A stretch of 25,815 nt of DNA, from NCBI GenBank assembly GCA_019649035.1, contig BMAT01001291.1, forward strand, positions 106,221-132,035, written 5' to 3'. The translations under genes and the position numbers were made by a program. The notes under the pieces are model-generated. The model saw only the letters and a list, made by a program, of their open reading frames with translations, did no database searches and had not been told where the DNA came from. Below, in pieces: positions 21,654 to 25,815 of this stretch. The stretch is from Elysia marginata (Eukaryota; Mollusca; Gastropoda; Plakobranchidae). The first letter of the stretch is position 1. Each line of letters opens with the position of its first letter.

Positions 21654-21698
21654 ACTCAATTAGAGTCAGCGAAGAATTAAGAAACCCACTAATTGAGT
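21654..21698. promoter_or_regulatory. Inverted pair of homeodomain-type sites
   Basis: ACTCAATTAG (21654-21663) and CTAATTGAGT (21689-21698) are exact reverse complements separated by 25 bases. Each carries a TAATTG/CAATTA core typical of homeodomain targets. Two facing copies suggest paired binding or a small hairpin. Confidence 0.4.
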
Positions 21699-21713
21699 GC
21701 GCACAAAGTGTTT

Positions 21714-21827
21714 TTAAAGGCGAGGCGAGGTTGTCGAAAGTAATCTAGCTTGCAGATAGGCTGGGCTTCGTAGGAGCGGTGAGCAACCGCCATCTTGAGA
21801 TATATCTTGACTTTGAGCGCGCGCCAT
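21714..21827 (-). CDS. Short ORF in strong Kozak context, 37 residues (candidate)
   Basis: The ATG at 21827 has A at -3 and G at +4 (ACAATGG). The product has an Arg-rich, Ser/Thr-rich second half ending LLSTTSPRL, which is similar in composition to a mitochondrial presequence but too short to be sure. An overlapping frame starts at the ATG inside the YY1-type element AAGATGGCGG and covers 21689-21793 (34 residues), also in strong context. Either could be an upstream ORF or the coding start of a first exon; no strong donor site is seen. Both may be chance frames in a CpG-rich promoter. Confidence 0.13.
   Translation of the reverse strand: MARAQSQDISQDGGCSPLLRSPAYLQARLLSTTSPRL
21787..21796 (-). 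promoter_or_regulatory. YY1-type promoter element AAGATGGCGG
   Basis: The plus-strand CCGCCATCTT is AAGATGGCGG on the minus strand, a near-complete YY1 motif. In animals this motif tends to sit just downstream of the transcription start in TATA-less promoters, with the gene reading in the AAGATGGCGG direction. Here that predicts minus-strand transcription beginning near 21800-21840. A GCGCGCGCC run lies at 21817-21825. Confidence 0.4.
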
Positions 21828-21839
21828 TGTAAAATCTTT

Positions 21840-22476
21840 TGTTCGTCTTGTTTTTAACTAAACCTACTAAACTGTTACATGGATGTTTTTCCTAGCTAAA
21901 ACTTTGTTTTTCCGCAAGACAAGACATTTAAAAGTATTATTTCGTTCGTCTGAGAAGAGAGCAAGTTTTTATTCTATGTGAATTTAAAAAAATTCTTAAA
22001 ATTTTCCCGAAAACTTAAAAAAGAATAAGCTATGCAGCGATATTTTTATTTGAAGCTGTTAACAGATTTTGAATCTATCGACTTTTAATTTTTATTTATT
22101 TTAGGTTTTTTTTTCATACTGACTAACATGACTTTTGCCTCTTGAGTCCTTTAAGAACATAAGGCCGCGACAAGTTTCAACTATTTCAATGTGCACAGTT
22201 TTAGCTGGTCACATTGGCGGCTCTCACCTAGCACCAATACAGCACCAATGCAGGTTTGTCATTCTGCAACAAGTATGTTGTGCTAAGTCAAATTTTATCT
22301 TTCCTTATGGATTCTAGAGGTGAGCCCCGCTTTTTTATACTACATTACATCTCCATTGATACTAAAGCAACACCACACAAAGTATTATAACTTTTTTTCA
22401 GTTCATAAAGACAACCACTATCAAGAAAACTATCTTGCTTTACTGCTCCTAGTGTAGTTATTATTTTTGGACTTTC
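21840..22476. other. AT-rich spacer, nothing firm
   Basis: This contains T-rich sequence and a small local duplication, AGCACCAATACAGCACCAAT near 22231-22250. No gene is supported. Confidence 0.5.
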
Positions 22477-22477
22477 C

Positions 22478-22510
22478 CTAACCTCAGTGTTAGACACAGT
22501 GAGAGTATTT
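22478..22510 (+). repeat. Diverged third copy of the CTCAGTATTA hairpin repeat
   Basis: CCCTAACCTCAGTGTTAGAC and what follows match the start of the 55-bp repeat at 23121 at most positions. It can fold as CTCA-GTGT-TAG-ACAC-AG-TGAG. A separate 6-bp palindrome, GGCCTA-AATC-TAGGCC, lies at 22566-22581. Confidence 0.35.
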
Positions 22511-22599
22511 CATGAAGAGGATGTAGCTAGATTTATGTCAAGATAAAAGACTAAATTGAGGTGGGGGCCTAAATCTAGGCCTATACTCGTATTCATAGA

Positions 22600-23096
22600 C
22601 TTTTTCTAGTTTAAAATTTCGTCCTAAATTTACACGCTGCGTGGCATTGGACTAAAGGGTAGGGGAATTTGGGCTTAAGTCTCTTTCTTTCCTATAAAAA
22701 AATGATGTTGACCTTGCCAAACTTAAAGCCAAATTGAGAAGATTTGAGGTCAAATAATTATATTTTACAGAAGTTTATGATGTTTTGAGGATTTTTATTT
22801 AATTCTTACAATTTAAATAAACTTTTGCTTTTTTATCGGAAATGAGAGATTCCCCCGTTGTCATGTCGTCTATAAAAATAAAAGTTTAATGGACTTTCAT
22901 TCTTACTTTATCTACTTTTCCATAGCTTTTCCTATAGCATGTCAAATTGGCTTCCGGGAATTCCCGCACCTTCTCTGACGTAGTTAGTCTTGGCGAAAAA
23001 TTGTCCATGAATAGCGACTAGACTAGTAAAAAAGACTAAGACCAGCTATGATAGTTTTGGCTCTAGGCTTGCCACTTTCCTATAAACTAGTCTCCT
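22600..23096. other. AT-rich spacer, nothing firm
   Basis: There is weak inverted similarity between about 22590-22640 and 22995-23040 (TATTCATRGAC with neighbouring T runs). It is too diverged to call an element. Confidence 0.4.
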
Positions 23097-23215
23097 TATT
23101 GAGAATTTTTTTTTTGACTGGCCCTGATCTCAGTATTAAAGACAGTATTGAGAAAATATGTTTTTTTTAAAACTTGCCCTGATCTCATTTTTAAAGGCAG
23201 TATTGATAAAGTACA
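23097..23215 (+). repeat. Tandem repeat, about 55-bp unit, two copies, hairpin-forming
   Basis: GCCCTGATCTCAGTATTAAA at 23121 onward recurs at 23176 onward; 31 of 35 bases are identical. Each copy is preceded by a TATTGAGAA plus T-run segment, so the unit is about 55 bp. The first copy can fold TCTCAGTATT with AGTATTGAGA around AAAGAC, using two G-U pairs. Confidence 0.6.
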
Positions 23216-23357
23216 TTTCGGTACAATTAGGAGTAAAACGGTATGTTTTTTCCCCTTTACAATAAGTAACATAAGCGTTTCCCTCCACACCCAAAAGGGA
23301 CTTACAATATTATGACTCAGTTCTTGTTGTGTGAAGTAAAATTGCGTCCTAAAACTT

Positions 23358-23371
23358 AAAACTATAGTTTT
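23358..23371. other. 14-base perfect palindrome
   Basis: AAAACTATAGTTTT is self-complementary over 14 bases. The flanking bases do not extend it. Confidence 0.5.
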
Positions 23372-23816
23372 CTGTAGTAACCATAAAAAGAAAATTGTAA
23401 TGAAGAAAACTATTTCTATTTGGTTCCGGTTTACTGTATCTAGAGATATGATGAAGAGTGCAAGAGAAGACGAAAAAAATCATCTCCTTAATTATTACTT
23501 ATACGGTAAGTGAAAAGCAAAGTCATTACTAAATCATCAACTTTTTTTACAAGCTTTTACCATAGTTGAAAAATCTGATGCTTAGCGTATCATGGAAGAA
23601 ATTCGGCTTGGGAAAACACGCAATAAAGCCAATTTATTATTCAAAAGAAAGTGGTGATCGACACAAATTTAGCCTAGAGCTTAGTTGCAAAAATACCGTG
23701 CTGTATTAATGGTACTGTTAACTACGATAAGGCAGTAAAATAAGAGCGCTGGCGTACATTATCAAAGATAATTACGGCATCCATAGCCCCAAACTTACCG
23801 AATCAAAAGGGCGTTA

Positions 23817-24011
23817 CAAAGTGAAAGAAATGAAAAGAACAATCACTTAAAACCGAGAATTATTTACACCAAAAAGAACGTATTGGCTAGATTTTGGCCT
23901 ATCTGGAATGAAAAAGACGGATAAAGAATGACTTATCTTCTTTCCAGCGTATATCTTCGTGTAAATAATTCTCTTTTTTAATTGATAACTCTTTTCATTT
24001 CTTTCACTTTG
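23817..24011. mobile_element. Tc1/mariner-like MITE with 53-bp terminal inverted repeats
   Basis: The arms at 23817-23869 and 23959-24011 are reverse complements with 47 of 53 positions matching. They begin CAAAGTGAAAGAAATGAAAA and are flanked on both sides by TA (23815-23816 and 24012-24013), as expected for a TA target-site duplication. The 89-base centre has no coding capacity. The whole 195-bp element can fold into a long hairpin. Size, TA flanks and lack of a transposase fit a non-autonomous miniature inverted-repeat element mobilised by a Tc1/mariner enzyme. The six arm mismatches cluster mid-arm, which suggests moderate age. Because TA is its own complement, an uninserted allele is needed to prove the duplication. 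Confidence 0.8.
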
Positions 24012-24019
24012 TAATTATG

Positions 24020-24380
24020 TTACAATTTTCGTGGTTCCTTAGACTCCTCCCCGAGTCACCCGACATTGTCATTGTGCCAGAAGGTTCAATAAAAATCATC
24101 TTATTGCTGTAAATATCTCTTTACATCTCCTGTTTTGTTAGCAACACGGCAAAGAAAAACACATGTTCAATGCTGTGAACAGAGGCCAAATATTTTTTTT
24201 GTCTTTTTTCAATACTGAAAGGCACAAAATATAATTTTAATTAATTCAAATCAATGTCGCAAAAACAAGAATAAGATTAATTCTTAAAAATTCTGCATCT
24301 ACACGCAATATTTTTTTTATGATTTCAAAACGTATATTTAGGAGCCTTTTTATGTTATCTCTTTGTAAATTTAAAGAAGT
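24020..24380. other. AT-rich spacer, nothing recognised
   Basis: No gene or strong motif lies between the MITE and the promoter-like block. Confidence 0.5.
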
Positions 24381-24386
24381 AGACAT

Positions 24387-24476
24387 TGACGTGATCACTT
24401 CGAAAAAATATTATCTGAACCTCCAATTCACAAAAGGGAGTCCTGGAAACCGAAACAGGACAGAATAGATTTTATG
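24387..24476 (+). promoter_or_regulatory. Candidate promoter: CRE-like, ISRE-like and TATA-like elements
   Basis: TGACGTGA at 24387-24394 is CRE-like. GAAACCGAAAC at 24446-24456 fits the IRF/ISRE pattern GAAANNGAAAC. TTTTATG at about 24471-24477 is a weak TATA-like element. The order and spacing place them 50 to 140 bases before the ATG at 24527. Confidence 0.35.
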
Positions 24477-24526
24477 CGCTACGGGCCCGCTCTTGAGGAC
24501 GGAGCCTATAGCAGAGGAAATCCACG

Positions 24527-24691
24527 ATGGCTGGTGGGCTAACGGGGCCCGTCAGCCAATCATCTGCTGTAAAACCCACGCTACCTATGGATGTTATTAC
24601 GTCATACGTCATCGTCATCGGCGCGCAAGGTCTCTTTACCAGATTTAGAGTCAAACCACGCGAGACTAGAACAGCTGAGCATTATGACTGA
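24527..24691 (+). CDS. Candidate 54-residue membrane microprotein gene, single exon
   Basis: The ATG has A at -3 and G at +4 (CACGATGG), a strong Kozak context. The frame runs 54 codons to TGA. The protein begins MAGGLTGPVSQSSAVKP, then has a short hydrophobic segment at about residues 22-37 (VITSYVIVIGAQGLF), then a basic tail (RFRVKPRETR). That layout suggests a single-pass membrane or mitochondrial inner-membrane microprotein, though about 15 hydrophobic residues is short for a membrane helix. Upstream lie ISRE-like and TATA-like elements. Seventeen bases after the stop is the hexamer ATTAAA (24708-24713), then a GT-rich stretch (about 24724-24743) like a cleavage downstream element. No homologue is recognised. 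The frame contains CRE half-sites and a CCAAT box, so it may instead be part of a promoter. A minus-strand frame overlaps it but lacks an ATG. Confidence 0.28.
   Translation: MAGGLTGPVSQSSAVKPTLPMDVITSYVIVIGAQGLFTRFRVKPRETRTAEHYD
24555..24618. promoter_or_regulatory. CCAAT box and tandem CRE half-sites
   Basis: GCCAATCA at 24555-24562 is a full NF-Y-type CCAAT box. About 35 bases on, CGTCAT occurs three times (24600-24605, 24607-24612, 24613-24618), the first within TTACGTCA (24597-24604). CCAAT plus CRE clusters are common in proximal promoters. If this is the functional core promoter, the overlapping ORF is probably not coding. Confidence 0.4.
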
Positions 24692-24707
24692 TATTGTGCA
24701 AAAAGAA

Positions 24708-24745
24708 ATTAAATGATTATTAGCTTTGTTGTTGGTGGTGTTCTC
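24708..24745 (+). promoter_or_regulatory. Candidate polyadenylation signal and GT-rich downstream element
   Basis: ATTAAA at 24708-24713 is the commonest variant of the cleavage/polyadenylation hexamer. It is followed after about 10 bases by TTTGTTGTTGGTGGTGTT. The pair fits a cleavage site near 24720. In AT-rich DNA the hexamer alone is frequent, so the GT-rich element carries most of the weight. Confidence 0.35.
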
Positions 24746-24749
24746 ATTA

Positions 24750-25055
24750 CTATTTTTTAAAGCTATCCTATTTTGGAATTTAACGCTCTTTACAATTTCC
24801 TTAAAATCATATTGAGAATTTAAAGGTGAAGATGGCGTGGGAACAAGTTTAAAAAAAAACAGGGGAGAATGCCAGTCACGATACTCGACCCTGGAAACAA
24901 GTGTCAGCTAGAAAAGCAGTGTGTAAACACATAGAAGTAAGCCGTTTCACCTGATCCTCAGAAGTAGTCGTGTGTCCCATTCATAATCTGCTCATACGCA
25001 GCTCAATAAAAACCTAATCGCACGTACTTTATTCTTCATAAACTCGTGCCTTTCA
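24750..25055. other. AT-rich spacer, nothing recognised
   Basis: No sustained frame or repeat is visible. Confidence 0.5.
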
Positions 25056-25058
25056 TAA

Positions 25059-25420
25059 CCCGTTCACACCACTGGCAGCCCAAGAGGAACTCTTTTGCTT
25101 GTGTTGCCTTGTAAAGTGGACACGGAAGAGGAAGTCGAGACGGGAATGATGGGTGCCGGACCAGTGGCATGGCGTACCGACTTTCGAGTGGCTGCGCTTG
25201 TAATATTTGTCCTCCCTGTTCATGAATAGGAACTAGCGTTGAAAATTACCTTGACAAGCATTTCCCACGGTGCCTACTATAGGCGCAAGCGAAGAATACA
25301 GCGTGGCTCGTCAATGGCGACATTGCCAGCAATTTCCTGTCGGAGCGTGTAATGCTCACCTTGAGTTTTGAGCGTCACTCGCTCCGCAATACGTGGGGCT
25401 GTTTTATTGAACTGATGTTG
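25059..25420 (+). other. GC-rich patch with a possible short exon
   Basis: From 25059 to the TAG at 25227-25229 a plus-strand frame is open for 56 codons. An acceptor-like CACTGGCAG precedes 25079, and tandem ATGs occur at 25146 and 25149. The last part reads DFRVAALVIFVLPVHE. No domain is recognised. The rest of the patch to about 25420 is CpG-containing without a clear motif. It could be an exon, a regulatory island or chance. Confidence 0.2.
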
Positions 25421-25583
25421 ACATTGTGCTATTTACTTCACTAATTTCATGATGAAAACTGAGGATGGATACCTAATATTTACTGAGTGTTGGTAAAAAT
25501 GAAAACCTTGCCCCACGCTGAGAACAAAATAGACTATAATTATTTCATTTTACGACTTAGCAATGCTACTGTTAAAATTAAAA

Positions 25584-25815
25584 AATGAGTATAATACCCA
25601 TGTGATTCTGTTGCCATTATAGTGAATGAGATTAGAGGTAAAACAAGAGTAACGTCCCTTTAGACAACACTCCAAAATACTATAGTGGTTATTGTAATCT
25701 AGACCTAGATTGTAGGGTAAATTTCTTACTGAGTAAATGAGTCAATGAGTATATTACCCATGTGATACTGTTGCCATTATAGGGAATGAGATTAGAGGTA
25801 AAACAAGAGTAACGT
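25584..25815 (+). repeat. Start of a 160-bp tandem repeat (possible satellite)
   Basis: Bases 25584-25655 recur at 25744-25815 with 69 of 72 identical, a spacing of exactly 160. The second copy runs off the window end. The unit includes a palindrome AATCTAG-AC-CTAGATT (25696-25711) and a perfect AP-1-type TGAGTCA (25738-25744). Only about 1.45 units are visible, so satellite status is inferred. Confidence 0.8.

Noticed and set aside
22590..23040. Weak inverted similarity suggesting a larger MITE
   Set aside because: Only short blocks around TATTCATRGAC match, with no clear ends or target duplication.
1..25815. CRISPR arrays, bacterial operons, rRNA or intact tRNA genes, complete retroelements or viral genes
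   Set aside because: No regularly spaced repeats, no packed coding frames, no intact cloverleaf and no reverse transcriptase, integrase or capsid motifs were seen.

Overview
The window looks like non-coding nuclear DNA of an animal, most likely lophotrochozoan and perhaps mollusc. It is AT-rich, with no long open reading frame, no operon-like packing and no ribosome-binding sites. It has long GA/GATA microsatellites, homopolymer G runs, tRNA-derived SINE-like pieces and one short inverted-repeat element. The mollusc suggestion is an inference from the GA-rich microsatellites and from the form of the SINE at about 16070; it was not tested. I found no protein-coding gene that I can name. All coding calls are low-confidence candidates.

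Layout. 1-6000: AT-rich spacer with GA/GATA tracts (1816-2125, 3301-3393, 5969-6060), a 19-base G run (5200-5218) and a stem-loop at 914-959. 6110-6630: GC-rich island with promoter-type motifs. 6630-9500: spacer with a TCTATC-type tract and a GA tract holding a 3-base gap (9169-9171). 9690-9760: antisense tRNA-like SINE remnant. 10200-11010: GC-rich, motif-dense island with a CTCF-like site. 11440-12040: possible decayed coding remnants. 12419-12517: ATA repeat. 12740-13060: second GC-rich patch. 14340-14560: conserved-looking block with a paired-homeodomain site, followed by a terminator-shaped hairpin at 14779-14819. 16054-16368: sense-strand SINE. 18764-18873: GA/GATA tract.

19270-19680 has a promoter signature (a TCACGTGAC E-box and two NRF1-like sites) next to an ORF with a mitochondrial-type N-terminus. 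20400-20880 holds a diverged direct repeat and a pure GA tract. 21400-21830 combines GATA/E-box motifs, a homeodomain inverted pair and a YY1-type AAGATGGCGG element with short Kozak-context ORFs. 22480-23215 carries hairpin-forming 55-bp repeats. 23817-24011 is a well-formed MITE: 53-bp terminal inverted repeats flanked by TA.

24380-24745 is the most interesting stretch. An ISRE-like element, a TATA-like element, a 54-residue ORF in strong Kozak context, an ATTAAA hexamer and a GT-rich element follow one another in the order of a compact single-exon gene. The window ends inside the second copy of a 160-bp tandem repeat, so a satellite array may begin here.

The candidates do not form a recognisable pathway. 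The best reading is an intergenic or intronic region with several candidate cis-regulatory islands separated by microsatellites and small non-autonomous repeats.
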